DNA of 64,000 bases from Daphnia pulex (lineage: Eukaryota; Arthropoda; Branchiopoda; Diplostraca; Daphniidae), in contig NC_060020.1 in assembly GCF_021134715.1 (NCBI RefSeq), forward strand, positions 5,952,001 to 6,016,000, in the 5' to 3' direction. A program made the position numbers and the translations under genes. Every line of letters starts with the position of its first letter. The first letter of the stretch is position 1. Below the pieces are notes generated by a model. The model had not been told where the DNA came from. It saw only the letters and a list, made by a program, of their open reading frames with translations, and made no database searches. Of this stretch, positions 1-13,161 are shown in pieces.

Positions 1-481
1 GGCTTCGACGCCGGCTATTTTTAGTTTGGCAGTTAACACGGTTCACTCCTCCTCCTCCTTCTGTCTTCTGACGTTCTACACGCGCGTCCGCCCCACGAAA
101 AAAAGCTGTCGTTGTGTCAACCGGAAAGACAACTTTTTTTTTCTTTTTTATATTTTTCTTTTTACATTTTTGGATGTGTCCCCACTCTCCCGACTTTGAA
201 TTGACTGTTTCCCGTTTCGGAAACCAATCGAAAAGAAAGAATTTCTCAATCCATCTTGTAGACGGCATTCAATCTCGGGATTCTTTTCATCCCGAATGTT
301 TGCGTAGTAGGCCTCGACACTCTAGTGCTGCTGTCGCTTCGTCTGTATAGTTATGTTTCGGGGGGGGACTTTTGTGTGACACGTCGATATCTGCGGTGTA
401 TAATTGATTATCTTTTTGTCTTTTTACAGTTTGATTGTAGCAAGAAGGCTCATCACTAGCGGCTGAAAGAGAATTTCAGCC
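1..481 (+). promoter_or_regulatory. FARP upstream region / 5' leader
   Basis: This stretch precedes the first coding exon of the FARP-like gene. It holds T-rich tracts and CT repeats and no convincing coding exon. A splice-acceptor-like TTTTTACAG just before position 430 suggests that the leader contains a 5' UTR intron and that the UTR exon carrying the ATG starts there. The transcription start was not resolved. Confidence 0.4.
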
Positions 482-3400
482 ATGGATGGAACGACAAACG
501 AGACCGGCCGGGGTGGCTCCTCTCCCAATCTCTCCAAGAGGTCGAGCAAGATTCTCGTCGTCCGTGTTCAGATGCTCGATGACACAATCACCATGTTTCA
601 GATTCAGGTAAACGAGAAAAAATAAAAAAGAGTTCCCGACTTTCCCACCCTTGTCGAGACCACAAGCGTTCGACGGGGAAGAGGAAGTGTCGCCGGAGGA
701 AGTTGGGAGGTCAAAGGGCTAATATCAGGACACTGGGGGGTGGAATGTATTAACGAACTTTTTTTTTTCTTTCTTTCTTCCCCCTCTTTCTTCACGTGGA
801 GTTTGGTTATCCCTACTGTGTGTGCGGGCGCACGATCGTGTGTGTTAAGCACACTACCCAATTAAAATTTACCTCGCCTACCATACCCAATATGGAGTTT
901 TCTCCTCACTTTTTTTTCATTTTTGAAAAGAAAAACCTGTCGAGTTTTTAAAACTCATCATGTGAAAATTCTTGATGCTTAAGAGTGTAAGATTGAACGC
1001 GGGAAACACCCATAAATTTCCACCCTTCTCCACCCTTGGTTTTGTGCCCCCTGGGCGGTGCACGTGATTCAGGTCGGATAAGCACGATACGGCGTTGGCA
1101 ACGGCCAGGGAATCCAGTGCAATCAAGGAAGTGTTGAAAATGGTGATTTCCTTCATGCGTTGAATCCAGCGTGCATGTCGATGCACGCGACAGGCTCCAT
1201 TTTCGGCTACCCCCATTGTTAAATACATTAAGAGATCGATACTATTGAGGGCGATGTAAAGCTTCTTCTTGATTAACTTTTGTTTTTTTCTTTGTTCTTT
1301 TAAATGAAACAGGCCAAAGCCATGGGCAGTGTGCTCTTTGAGCAGGTCTGTCAACAGGTGAATCTCTTGGAGTCCGACTACTTCGGATTGGAGTACACCA
1401 GTTCGGAGAACGTCAAATTTTGGCTCGACTTGGAGAAGCCAATGAATCGACAGCTGGAATTATCCCTGACTGACCCGCTCCTGCGTTTTGCCGTCAAGTT
1501 TTACGCTCCAGATCCCGCTCAGTTGGAGGAGGAATTCACTCGCTATCTCTTCTGTATGCAAATCAAACAGGATTTGGCTCAAGGCACTTTGCAATGCAAC
1601 GACAAGACGGCAGCTCTCATCGCATCATACCTGGTTCAAGGTGCGGCATCCCTACAACCCTGACCCCGCCCAAATGACGTGGCATTCAATTCGACGTTCT
1701 ATAAATAACATACATGTTTTGATATTGATTTCCGCTGCAGCTGAATGCGGCGATTACGTGGCAGAGGACTATCCCGATCACACGTATCTTTCGTCTTACA
1801 GATTTGTACCGCATCAGGATCCGGAACTTGAAAGGCGAATCATGGACAACCACAAAAAGCACATGTAAGTTTTATTACTCAATAAATGTCCTAACTATTA
1901 GTCGGTGCTGATTAAATGTGGGCCGGGGTGTTTCTCTAGTGGACAATCACCAGCCGAGGCAGATCTGAACCTCTTAGAAACGGCCAGGCGATGTGAACTC
2001 TACGGCGTCAAAATGCATCCGGCGAAAGTAAGTTTTTCATTACTTTTGGAATGACGTAACGCGTACGCTGTTATTAACTTTTTGTTTTTTCGTGTGGGAA
2101 AGGATCCTGAAGGTGTGCCATTGAATTTGGCAGTAGCTCACATGGGAGTTTTAGTCTTCCAGAATTTCGCCAAAATCAACACATTTTCCTGGGCGAAAGT
2201 GAGAAAGTTGTCGTTCAAAAGAAAGAAGTTCCTAATTAAACTCCATCCGGAAGCGCACGTACGCCAAACTTTTCGTTTTATTTTTTATCTTTGTTCCTTT
2301 TGTTTCTCCGGTAATGACCAGTAACTATTGGACTTGCAGGGAAATTACAAAGATGTTGTGGAGTTCTGCTTTGAATGTAGGGACGAATGCAAGAATTTTT
2401 GGAAGAAATGTGTCGAGCATCACGGATTTTTCCGTTGCCCGACGGCCAAAAACGAGCCGCGCCCTAAACCGGGTGTTTTAAGCCGCGGCTCGTCCTTCCG
2501 GTAAGTTAGAAACTTCCCTTTTTTTTTTAACCCTGTAAATAGACTTGACGACCTTACGACATTTCCTCTCTTGTTTCGGTTTCACCCTCCGTTTAGGTAC
2601 ACTGGACGCACACAAAAAGAGATAATTGAATTCGTCCGGGAAAACTATGTCAAACGGCAATCTTTTCAAAGGTTTGTGCTTCCGCTTTCTGTTTTGATGC
2701 GTTCTGATGTTTGACCGTTATTGAATTTGTTACAGATCCCAGTCCTTCCGGCATACAAGCCCCCTCCATACCAGTGGAGTGGGTACGAGCTTATCTGTTC
2801 ATCCGCTCCTGCCCGTTGGCGACAATGTTATCGGTAAATTATTTTCCCCAAATAAATAAAGGGTTTGTAGTAGCCGTGTGGTTTCCTGGCAATTATATTT
2901 TGATCGAAAAAAAATACTAAAAATCCATTTTCTTTTCTTTCTATTTTTCTAGTGGCAAACGATAGTATGTCGTGTGGTTCGGTAGCCGCCATTTCAGATT
3001 CGCGAGCTCGAAGCATATCGACGCCGGAGCGGACGGAAACTGTGGATGTGCACCGTTCGCGAGAGCCGCGATCGATGAGCGGCCATCGGGATGTTGACGT
3101 TGAAAGAGAGATGGAAGTGGAATCGCCCATCACTTCCAACAACTCTGCGTCATCTTCCAGCCCGCATCATCCGCCCTATCACTATCACCAACAGCCGTCG
3201 CAGACGCCATCCGGGGTCTTCCACTCATTGCCCCGGACGGCCGGTTCATCTTCTTCAGCGCTGCCGTCGCCCTCAGCAGGTCAGATCCAAAGTCCATGTT
3301 CTAGTCCCAGTCTAACAAACGACCCCGACCGAGGCAGCCCTTTACCCGTCCCCCATATCTCATCCATGCAGCTCCTGCAAACCAGTAGCGTTAGGTCACA

Positions 3401-4922
3401 ATCGCAGAGCGGTGGTAGCCAAGATGATAATAGCATGTGTTCGAGCGAGTACACAGATCCCAACACTTTCCCAACAGAGGTAGCGGTCGGCAAGGACATG
3501 ACCAATATGACCATTTCGGCTCTTGAGGATCCCGTCTCGAGGGACTCTTATGAGCTGCTCTCCGAGTCTGAACCGATTTTCTTCTCTCCCGATCGCCTCA
3601 TGAAGGACGAAGAAGTCCCCTACATCCTCCACCGTCGGCTACAAACCTCAAAGATTTCCTCCAAGTCTTGCGAGACGGTTATCAGACTGGAAGACGCAGG
3701 AGGCATTGGCGGTATGGGCGGTCTGGGCCTAAGGGAAGAGGCTAGCGCAGATGCCGACAGTGTTTCGTTTCATTTCCAGCGTAGCCGAAGTTTCCGTTCT
3801 CTGCGAGAGAAGACGTACCGTGAGAAACCGCATGCTCTGTTCGCTCGCGCCAGGCTAGTCGAGATCGATTTGAACGTGATCGACCCCCAACCGCCCGCTA
3901 TTAAATCTCTATTCCGTCCGAAATCGATCGAGTTTGTCTCGTTTCAAAATCTTCCCCCTCCCGACGCCTTTAGTAGCCGAGACGATACGGTTGATCCCGT
4001 TCTCGTCGACGACGCCAATCCTCTCCTTGTCGACGTTGAGTTTGTTCCCTCGCATTTCACCTCGACTGCGGCCGAACCTTCTTTCCCGTTGGTGGTTGAC
4101 GTTGACAAGGAAGAAGAGCACGAAACGTCTGCAGACGAGGACGACGAGGCCGAGGAGGAAAAGATGTGCAGTCTCATGAGCCAAGTGGAGGAGGACGAAG
4201 AAGAAGTGGCAGTGAAGACTGCCACGTCTTCAGTCAGCGTCGAGCATCCAGTCGAAGACCAGGAGTCGGCCATAAGTTATTTACCGGCCGAAACTGAAGA
4301 TGACGAGGCTCTGACAGCCGACGATGTCCGCGATGTTGATTTTGTCTATCAAGACACGTTGAGTAGCACTAGTCTGGAAGAGCATCTCATATCCGAAGAC
4401 CAGATTTTCGAGTTTGTGAACGAAGAAGACGGCCTTCCGCATCCCGACAACCATCAACAAGGTATCGAAAGTATCTACGACAGGATGGCGAGTATCGAGT
4501 ACGTCTTTCAAGCTCACGTCCTGTCACGTATCAGCGAGCACTCTTGCGACTCGAAACTTTCGTCGGACGATGGCGGCTGTGTGGACGTTCACCAGGAGCA
4601 GAACAACACGATGAGCGATGTTAGCAGTAGCTTTAAAGCGTCTGAAGCCGCCGCCGCCAATGCCCAAGTCGACGAAGCCATAGTCGATGCCCAAGTCGAA
4701 GAAGCAGCAGCAGCAGGCCAAGACGTCCTAGTCGATGATAGCGCCATGCCTCTCTGTTGCTTACCCCCGCCGCCTTCCTTTGAGGAGACTACTCCAGTCA
4801 ACGAGACAGTCATTTTCTACCCTCCTCCCTATCCGATGACGATGATGGACGAGTTCCCTTCTCCTCCCAGTTCGATTGATAACCTGCCAGACGAGGAATC
4901 TTATTCCGATAGCTCCTCGTAA
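482..4922 (+). CDS. FERM-only isoform of the FARP-like gene with long acidic C-terminus
   Basis: If the internal donor at 3280 is skipped, exon 9 (from 2953) stays open to a TAA at 4920-4922. This adds a tail of about 656 residues and gives a 1041-residue protein with FERM and FERM-adjacent domains but no RhoGEF or PH domains. The tail is Ser/Pro-rich at first, with polar runs around 3130-3300. It becomes strongly acidic at about 4090-4450 (stretches of D/E) and ends Pro-rich around 4760-4900. An open frame of nearly 2 kb with normal codon use, in AT-rich DNA full of stop codons, argues that the tail is translated. The first 385 residues are shared with the long form. Whether this is a second mRNA or the main product cannot be decided from sequence alone. 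Confidence 0.6.
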
Positions 4923-7900
4923 CACACACGTATGCGATCAACACACACACCACACATATATACGTCCGAATAACACATAGAGACATTCTTGCTTCCTCAA
5001 CACTCCTCGGTCGGAGATCTCGTCTTTTGATTATTCATGATATTTATTCATGGAAAAGAATAACCAGAAACAAAACAAAACAAAAAAACCGCGGTGTATT
5101 CGTTTGTAGCATGAACGTCCATCTCCTATTGATATTTCTTTATACGACTATTTCCCTTTCCAAGTTGAATGTATTATTCGCAGACAGCCAACATGAACAA
5201 AACAAAAAAAAAGTTGCCGGCCAGACTTTCTCCCCCACCTCCTGCTCTTTTTTTTATTTTTAATTACTTCTTTTGGGTTTTTCTTCTTCTTCTTCTTCCT
5301 CTCATTTTTTGTGTTCGGCTTTGGATTGATTGAGTGATAGATTGTTCGGTAGGTGTCAGGTCGTTTTATCGACTCGGTTGTACACGCTGCTTGAAAACAC
5401 ACCTCCTTCTTCTCATTATGTCTATCTTTCCTCTTCGATTTCTTTGGCGGTTACGGGGGAGGTGGTGGGGCTCGGCTCAATGCGACATGGTGGCGATCGG
5501 CACAAGCTTTTGCTGTCAATTTTTTTACTCCATTTATTTCTGATTGATTTTCAGATTTTCTCTCTTTTTTTTTGCATGAATTGAGTGGGGGAATGGAATG
5601 TTTATATGGAACAAACTCCTATTTTTTTTTATTTGTTTCCTCTCGTGTCTGTTAAACATTTTAAAAATTTTAAAACAAGAATGTATGGAATCGTTAGATT
5701 GGTTACAAAACGAAAAACAAGTCGAGCAGAGATTCCATTTGGGCGTAATGTTTTATAACTACCTATAGGCCAAGCGGCGTGGCTCCGTCAAAATGGGCTC
5801 ACCCTGCCTCGATCTCGACCGGCCCACTACGGCCATTAATGTGATGTTCTTACCAATGAACACGTCATCTCTCTAACGCTTCGGAATATAAAAAAAAAAA
5901 AGAAAAAAAAAACTTACACAAAGAAAGAAATGAAAGTTTGACGGAGTGTTTCTATTATTACCGGTGTGTTGAACTGTGCCGCCAACGCGTCGCTCCCCGG
6001 TTGAATCATCTCCCCCCTGCAACCCGTTTGACCGTTTTATTTTCGTTTCTTTCACATTCTTGCCAAAGGAAAAAGTGTCGTACATTCTTTTTTTCGTGCA
6101 ATCTTTTCTTTTCACTGTCTCTTGAATGGAAGCTGTACGCGGATAATGACTCGTGTTTCTAATTGTGGGAGTATGTGAATAATGGTGGCCCGACTCCCTT
6201 TTCGAGAATGGGAGGAGTTTGGATCAATACCAATCTCAATCAGTCTTCTAGTCGTGTTGTTCCATAGTCATCGGTAGCGCATTCCATTGTTTCGTTTTCT
6301 AACTCGTTGGACAAACTTTCCCCGCCTCCTGTTGGTTCTATTATTTCCCCAACTCCTCTGTCTTTATTAGACTCAATTTTCTAAGAGCATTAACGACTCC
6401 CTGTGATTGTTTCGATCTTTTACGATTTGACGAACTTCATTGATCAAGTAGCGAAAAAGAAGTTTTCATCAAACTCTTCCCCCCTCTTTATTCGACTAGA
6501 GACTTTCAGCTCCTTCTTATAATATAGTTTTGTATTCTTTGAAAAAGTTGTCTCAATTGTAAGAACTTGCAATGGATCCCCGCTACTTTAATTATTTTAT
6601 TTTTTTCTTTTTAAGCGAAAGTCGCCAAAAAAAAAAGTCAAATCATTTAAAGTTTATTTATTTTCCTTGCGTTTGAAGTCTGGCCGGTTTGAATCCGTTT
6701 TATCTTGAATATTTATTTTTATCATTATTTTCGGAAATCCCCGTTCGGTTTATCTTTCGAAGAAACGTTTCCCCACATTTAGTCGACCTAGAGTCATTGA
6801 TATTACACATCTAATTGCTCCCAACCGATGAAGGTTTTTATAATTCATAAAGGAGAAGAAAAAAATACTCATGTAATAGTGTCATAGTGTACCCTTCTTT
6901 TTCGGGAGCGGATTGCTTCCTATTTGTTTGTTAACGGGAGATCCTGATAAAAAAAAAAGAAAAACAAATCCTGTTCAATACAAATCAATGAATTGTAACC
7001 TAGCGCGTCTGCTTTCTTCTCTATTCACTAATCTTTTTCCCAAAATGCGAACTAACATGCTTGGATATTATGGCGGGTGAGTGCTCTCCGTCTCAATTTA
7101 ACCTCTATCAATGTCGTGTCGTATGGTACTCGTTCCTTTCCCGTATTTAGTTTAGACTTATTAGCCGTTTATGTTTGTTGTGTTTCATTGGAATGACGAT
7201 CGTGAAACTAATTCTATTTTTATTTTTCTGTTTTTATCATCAGATGAGGATCTGGTTGCTGGTCAACTACGTGAAGAGGAAGAAGAAGAAGAAGAGCCCC
7301 AAGTAAAGGAAACTACCGAACCGGTTCATCAAAGCAAATCACCGTTAGTGTCTTTTTGTTTCGTTTTTCTTTTTTTTCTTTTTTTTTTTTTTTTTTTTTC
7401 GCGTTACGTTTGCAATGTTTTCAATTTCGAAATTTTGGAATTTTCTTGTAGGAATGGAGTTGCCGGGAAACTACCTTCTCCCCCTCTGTCGCCGTTGTTG
7501 GGACACTCGATTGAAAACAATAACAATATTAATAATAATATTGGAAACACATCGGCGAAATCCAGCAATGGGCCTGTGGAAGGTGAAATGCGCCGAAAGG
7601 TATGGATTTGTAATGTTATCCGGGGCGTCGGTAATCTTGATGTTAACTTTATTACTTGAAATTCTACAGCGCCATCCAACTGAAAAAGCCTATTATATCG
7701 CCAAAGAGTTACTGATGACTGAACGAACATACAAGAAGGACTTGGAAGTTATCGATCTGGTAAATTGCATCGTGGCAAAGTCATTGTTTGTTGTGCTCTT
7801 AATTATTATTTACTTTGTCTTTCTAGTGGTTTCGTGACGAACTCAACAAGGAAGAGTATATGCCGGAAGAGGTGCTGACTCTTTTGTTTAATCACGTTGA

Positions 7901-10091
7901 TCCACTCTACGAACATCACACCCTTTTGCTCAAGGAATTGGAGCATCGCATGGCTGCCTGGTAAATTCCCTGAAAATTTCTTTTTTTCTTTTGTTAGAAG
8001 TTGTTTTCTGACTTCTGTGTAACAGGGAAGGCCGAACGACTACATTCACCAAAGGGGATGTGCATCGCATTGGAGATTTGTTGCTTAAAATAACCAGTAA
8101 ATTGGAGGTATAATTAATTTGAACCAAAATTCAAATAAGAAATGCTAAAACTACATTGTTGGTTTTTTTTCTTTAGCTTTACAATCGCTACATTGAAAAA
8201 CACCGTCTCATTCTGGAAAAATTAGAGCAGTCCTTCAAGCGGAATAAAACATTTGAGCAGATTTATCGCGACTTTGAAACACGCAAAGTTTGCTACCTCC
8301 CTCTAAACACGTTCCTGTTACGACCACTACAGCGCATCCTGCATTATCAACTCATTGTCGAACGTAAGTTGCAATAGCCAGTGTACACAAAATGTACGCA
8401 CCGTTCTATTGGTTTTGTTTTGTTTGGTGCAGGCCTTTTGAAGCACTATGAACCAAATCACATTGATTATAATGACTGCACGCAATCCAGAATGCAAATG
8501 GAACATATCATCACAAACATCACTCACAACATCCACGCTACAGTAAGAAAAACGCAATTTTGTTACTTTTCATGTCAAAACTTTAATTGGCCTTTCTTTT
8601 TCCAGGAAAACTTTGTCAAACTGGTTGAATTGCAACGAGACTTGGTCGGGATTGATAATGTCGTTAACCCCAATCGTCAGTTTCTCCGTGAAGGTTGCCT
8701 TCAAAAGCTCTCCCGCAAAGGATTTCAACAGCGCATGTTCTTTTTGGTATGTTTCTTATCTTGTTTTGATTGATTGAGGTATGCGAGTGCTAACTCAAAC
8801 CTGTTTTTACAGTTCTCTGATGTCCTTTTATACACTAATCGAACTTCTGGTCCGCAACTGCAATTCAAAGTTCATGGACAGCTCCCTTTGCGTGGTGTTA
8901 TGGTCGAGGAAAGCGAACCCAAGATGGGCAATCAATTTTGCTTCACCATCTATGGAGGAAATAGGTAAAATACATTTCTAGTTTTCAATTTATTCTGGTG
9001 AACTTACCAAGATTTCATATCGCTTAACAGGGCCCTTTTGGTAGCTGCAAATTCGCAAGAAGAAAAAGATAAGTGGCTCGAAGACCTTGTTCAAGCCGTC
9101 CAGGCAGCTAGAGAACTCTCCGACGATGCGTCCAGAATAAATTATTTTTCGTTGAAATCGTGCAGTAAGCTAGCTTTATATTCCCTTCAATTAACGTGGC
9201 TTGCTTATTATATCACTTTCTTGACAGGTTCTTCTGAAGAAGTGCTTGATAAAACCGGTGCTGCCGAAGATTCAAGTGTCGGCACCAATGGGAAAGAGAG
9301 AACACAGCAGCAAAGGAGTAATACAACAGTTCATGTTTGTTGGCACAGAAATACGTCTATCAGTACTCGAGATCATCTCTTGGCACTTGAGGTATTTTTT
9401 TATTCCTTTTTTGTATGGGGCTTTTTTTATTCCTTAGTTTGTTAATTGAGTTTCTGTTTGACTTGTTCTGACACCAAACAAGCTGTGTAACGAATTCCTA
9501 CTTATAATATTTTGACGCCAATCCATTCGTTTCTTTTTTGAATATCGAACAATTAAATATGATTCTTCTATTTTTTTAAATTTCAGAATCAGCTTAGTGG
9601 GTACCTCCTGCGTAAGTTCAAAAACAGTAATGGTTGGCAAAAGCTCTGGGTTGTTTTCACCAACTTCTGTCTCTTTTTCTACAAGACGTTTCAGGTAAAT
9701 ATCGTGAATACTCAACAATTAAAATTATATTCAAAATTGATAATTACTTTTCTTATTTCTGTTCTTTGTTAGGATGACTTTCCTTTAGCCAGTTTGCCTC
9801 TGCTTGGTTATTCGGTCACGTCACCGAACGAGAGGGATCACATCCAAAAAGAATTTGTTTTTAAACTACAGTTTAAAAATCACGTTTATTTCTTCCGAGC
9901 CGAAAGTGAATACACCTTCAATAGGTAAACCAAAAAAAGCTCGATTACTTGGTCTTATCAAATAATAAACGAATTTATTAATCGATTTGAAAAATAGATG
10001 GATGGAAGTAATTAGCAGTGCTACTCAGCACTCTGGGCGATTACGTCTGTTCAGCCGGAAGGAAAGTGAAACGGTCTCTCCACGTTTTTAA
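482..10091 (+). CDS. FARP: FARP-like FERM, RhoGEF and PH domain protein (long form)
   Basis: This is a guanine-nucleotide exchange factor for Rho-family GTPases that links membrane or cytoskeletal cues to actin remodelling. Coding exons were assigned by splice signals and phase: 482-607, 1313-1640, 1741-1864, 1940-2027, 2103-2258, 2340-2500, 2597-2671, 2736-2833, 2953-3279, 7244-7343, 7452-7599, 7670-7759, 7827-7960, 8026-8107, 8177-8363, 8433-8542, 8606-8746, 8813-8964, 9031-9164, 9228-9391, 9587-9694, 9773-9924 and 9998-10091. They join without a break to 1092 codons plus stop, close to vertebrate FARP1/2 (~1050 aa). Domain order is FERM (about residues 23-320), FERM-adjacent region (to ~375), a low-complexity linker, DH/RhoGEF (~583-775), PH1 (~808-905) and PH2 (~979-1078). 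The exon 9 to exon 10 junction uses an internal donor at 3280 and is inferred; the other junctions are straightforward. Confidence 0.88.
4923..7243 (+). other. 3' UTR of the short form / large intron of the long FARP form
   Basis: These 2.3 kb lie between the acidic-tail stop codon and the first exon of the RhoGEF half. Homopolymer T and A runs and short CT/TTC repeats dominate. I see no coding exon. The acceptor at 7241-7243 (ATCATCAG) leads into an exon needing a one-base carry, which matches the internal donor of exon 9 and not the end of the acidic open frame. Confidence 0.55.
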
Positions 10092-10907
10092 ATGTTGGGA
10101 TTCTGTCTGTCAACAGCGATCCATTTAACGAAGCCGATTGCCATGCATGTTTTATTTCCCATCAACCCTCCTAATTGACTCAAAATAGTAACTAATGTAT
10201 TGCTTTTTAATGCCAAGCACAAAAGTACTGTGCAGCTAGATGGCAAGCTATCCATAACCTTTTTTTATTATTATTCTGTTTTTTGTTTTTTTTTTGTTTT
10301 TTTTACTGCTTCGTATGCTGGTTACCGATTTTAGAATCATCTTCCTCCCCTATTTTCATCTAACTTGACAAGTGTATTGATTTTTAAACGAAATGGTGTA
10401 AATAACAAAGGCCATCGTTAAGGTGACATAAATACACCAGATATTCTCGAAGTGAACGTTTTACTTTACGTTTTTGAACGAACATTATTAAATTTTTATC
10501 GAGGAAATGCAGTTGTCATTTTTTTGGGCCATGCTCACCTTAAGAAACTAAAAAATTATTTCAAAGTTCAAACTTCAAACCGCCGATCAACGATAAGCCG
10601 GCGGGTAAGAAATGTAAACATTAAAGCAGACGATCCTGTTTTTGTTTTTTCTCTTATAATCGGAAACGAAATTCTTCTTACATTTCCTACTCAGTTCCTA
10701 CTCATTCCATCCAACCAATGAAAAGCGGTCCGGTGAACATACCCATGCCCCAAAGAAGAGCGTCTTTAAAAGGGGGCGTTTCCGTTGAGCACCTGCCGCA
10801 CGAAAATGCGCTCGCCTGAATGATCCCACAGTAGGCTTAGCCTGTCTGCTTAGTCACCGTGAATATGGAAAGCTAGTGTTTTTGTTTTATGGTTTTCCAG
10901 CCCGTAG
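10092..10907. other. FARP 3' UTR and spacer before sulfite oxidase
   Basis: This is AT-rich, non-coding sequence following the FARP stop codon. It contains T runs near 10260-10310 and no exon that I can support. Two same-strand genes flank it, so it holds the 3' end of one and the promoter of the next. Confidence 0.5.
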
Positions 10908-10946
10908 GTATATAAATCTCCTCTGATCGGTCTAAGTGCGCAGTAC
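10908..10946 (+). promoter_or_regulatory. Core promoter of sulfite oxidase (TATA box and initiator)
   Basis: A TATA box (GTATATAAAT, 10908-10917) sits about 31-33 bp before a GCAGTA initiator-like site near 10942. The start codon follows at 10979, which gives a short leader. The spacing is what arthropod TATA/Inr promoters show; the start site itself is inferred. Confidence 0.6.
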
Positions 10947-10978
10947 GATAAAGTGAGATTAATTGGAGTGCTGAAAAA

Positions 10979-13065
10979 ATGTTGCTCAATCAAGTTTATA
11001 AAGGTTGTTTAGTTTTCTCTAGATGTCAAACAAGAAAATCATTTGCTGAAGCTAGTTGGTAAGATTGTAGTTTAAAAATGGTTTCCTTTTCAATTGTTAA
11101 CTGATATTTTGATCATATTTTATTTAAAGGTTAAGAACTCTTTCGACTGGCACTGAAAGATCAAACAGACATGAATTCAATGAAAAGGCTCAGTTCGGCA
11201 GCTCAAGACTTTTTATGTTGGCAGGGCTTGGTGCTGCCGCTGCTGCTGGATTTTATTACTATACAAAATACAACCTTCCTAAAGTTCTGGCTCTAGAAAA
11301 TAAAGTGAAAGAAGGAACTGCATCAGAAAGGGAACCAGGAAGTTATGTGGATGGTTTGCCAGTTTATAGTTCTGTCGATGTAGCCAAACATAGAGATGAA
11401 TCAACAGGTGTGTGGGTTAGTTACAAAAGTGGTGTCTATGACATCACTCATTTCATCAAAAGTCATCCAGGTACCATAAAGTTTATCATATTTGTTGTGT
11501 TAGTTGTGGCTTAATTTAGATGTTTTTAGGAGGAAATAAAATTCTACTTGGAGCTGGGGTTTCTGTTGAACCATTTTGGAATCTCTATGCTATTCACAAA
11601 CAACCAAAAACCTTGGCATTATTGGAAGAGTACAGGATTGGAAACCTGACCAAGGGTGAGGAGGACGATTCTATGATGAACATGGGTGATCCATATGCGA
11701 ATGATCCTCAACGTCATCCCGTCCTGACAATCAGAACTAAGAAACCGTTTAATGCTGAAACTCCAACCTCTCTGCTAGTGGACAACTTCATCACCCCCAC
11801 GTATAAAGCGTTTATTAACCACGTAAACGTCATAATTCTTTAAGTTATTTTTATTTTTTTTTAGCGAATTCTTTTACGTTAGACATCACTTCCCAGTTCC
11901 AGACGTTGATCTTTCAAGTGGCGACTATTCTCTAGAAATAATCAGCGACAATGAAAAAAAAGGTCTCAGTCTGAATTTGGACCAACTAAAGACTACATAC
12001 GCGTCACATAGTGTTACGGCCTCTCTGCAATGTTCGGGGAATAGACGATCAGAAATGAATCGTACCAAACCCACAAAAGGTTTGGAATGGGCCCAAGGAG
12101 CGATGGGCAATGCGGTGTGGAAGGGGGTTCGTTTGAGAGACGTGCTGCTTGACCTTGGCATTAAGGAAAGCGATGAAAACGAGCATTGGTATGTATCAAT
12201 TTAATGTCTGTGACAGAGTGTCACTCACCCCAGTTAATTTTTGCAACAGGCACGTCGAATTTGAGGGATTGGATATAGATCCAACCAGCGCACCGTACGC
12301 TGTTTCTATTCCGTTAAGTAAAGCTATGGATCCTCGAGGTGACGTCATCTTGGCTTACGAAATGAACGGCGAAACACTTACTCGGGATCACGGTTTTCCG
12401 TTGCGAGTCGTCGTGCCTGGAACTACTGGCGCCCGTTGGGTCAAGTGGCTGAGTAAGTAACCTTGACAACCTTAGATTCGAATTTTTTTCTAGTTCTTCT
12501 TCTTGTAGCCCGAATCGAAGTTGCAAGAAATGAGAGCCAGTCTCATTGGCAGCAAAATGACTACAAGAGTTTCAATCCGTCGTCGGACTGGGACAAGGTG
12601 GATTTCTCCACAGCCCCAGCAATTCAAGAAATGCCCGTCACCAGCGTTGTCTGTGATCCTCAAGATGGAGAAACAGTAGAACTAAAGGACGGAAAACTTA
12701 AACTAAAAGGTATGAATAAACGAACATAATTAATCTGATGGTGGATCGTTTTATTGATGTTTCGTTTGAAAGGTTACGCTTGGAGCGGTGGTGGACGGGG
12801 AGTTGTGCGAGTCGACATTAGTCTCGACTCGGGCAAAACGTGGCATGTTGCAGAACTTCTTGATCCAGTTAAACTAAGTCGACAATGGGCATGGACTCGG
12901 TGGCAAGCCAATTTGCCTGTTACGGCGAAAGAAACAGAAGTCTGGGTCAGAGCTGTTGACTCCTCTTACAACACACAGCCAGAAGGAATGGAACACATTT
13001 GGAACATGCGGGGTGTGTTGGCCGTTGGTTACCACAAAATCAAAGTTTCGCTCAAAGCAGATTGA
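10979..13065 (+). CDS. SUOX: Sulfite oxidase, mitochondrial
   Basis: The enzyme oxidises sulfite to sulfate in the mitochondrial intermembrane space, passing electrons from molybdenum cofactor to a b5 haem and then to cytochrome c. Exons are 10979-11058, 11130-11470, 11530-11800, 11865-12188, 12250-12452, 12509-12709 and 12773-13065, giving 570 residues (human about 545). A basic N-terminus fits a mitochondrial targeting signal and is followed by a hydrophobic segment at about 54-68. The cytochrome b5 domain has the HPGG haem motif (His139) and the second haem ligand in LYAIH (His163). The molybdopterin domain has FFYVRHHFPVP and the cofactor cysteine in SLQCSGNRR (Cys287). The dimerisation domain starts near SHWQQNDYK. 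Exon 3 must end at 11800; running on to the next GT at 11823 would break the frame. A polyadenylation signal AATAAA lies at 13156. Confidence 0.95.
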
Positions 13066-13155
13066 TCATGACAAAGTAAATATTCCTTTATAACCCTCTT
13101 ATTGTGTTTAATTTCACAAATTATAATGTTGTTAAAGATTCTCGCTACAAAAAAA

Positions 13156-13161
13156 AATAAA
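13156..13161 (+). terminator. Polyadenylation signal of sulfite oxidase
   Basis: AATAAA lies about 90 bp after the stop codon, at the end of an A-run. It is the only canonical signal close to the gene. Confidence 0.45.

Noticed and set aside
7171-7659. 162-codon frame containing EEEEEEEE and Phe-rich runs
   Set aside because: It fuses two genuine FARP exons through the intervening poly-T intron. The exons are annotated separately.
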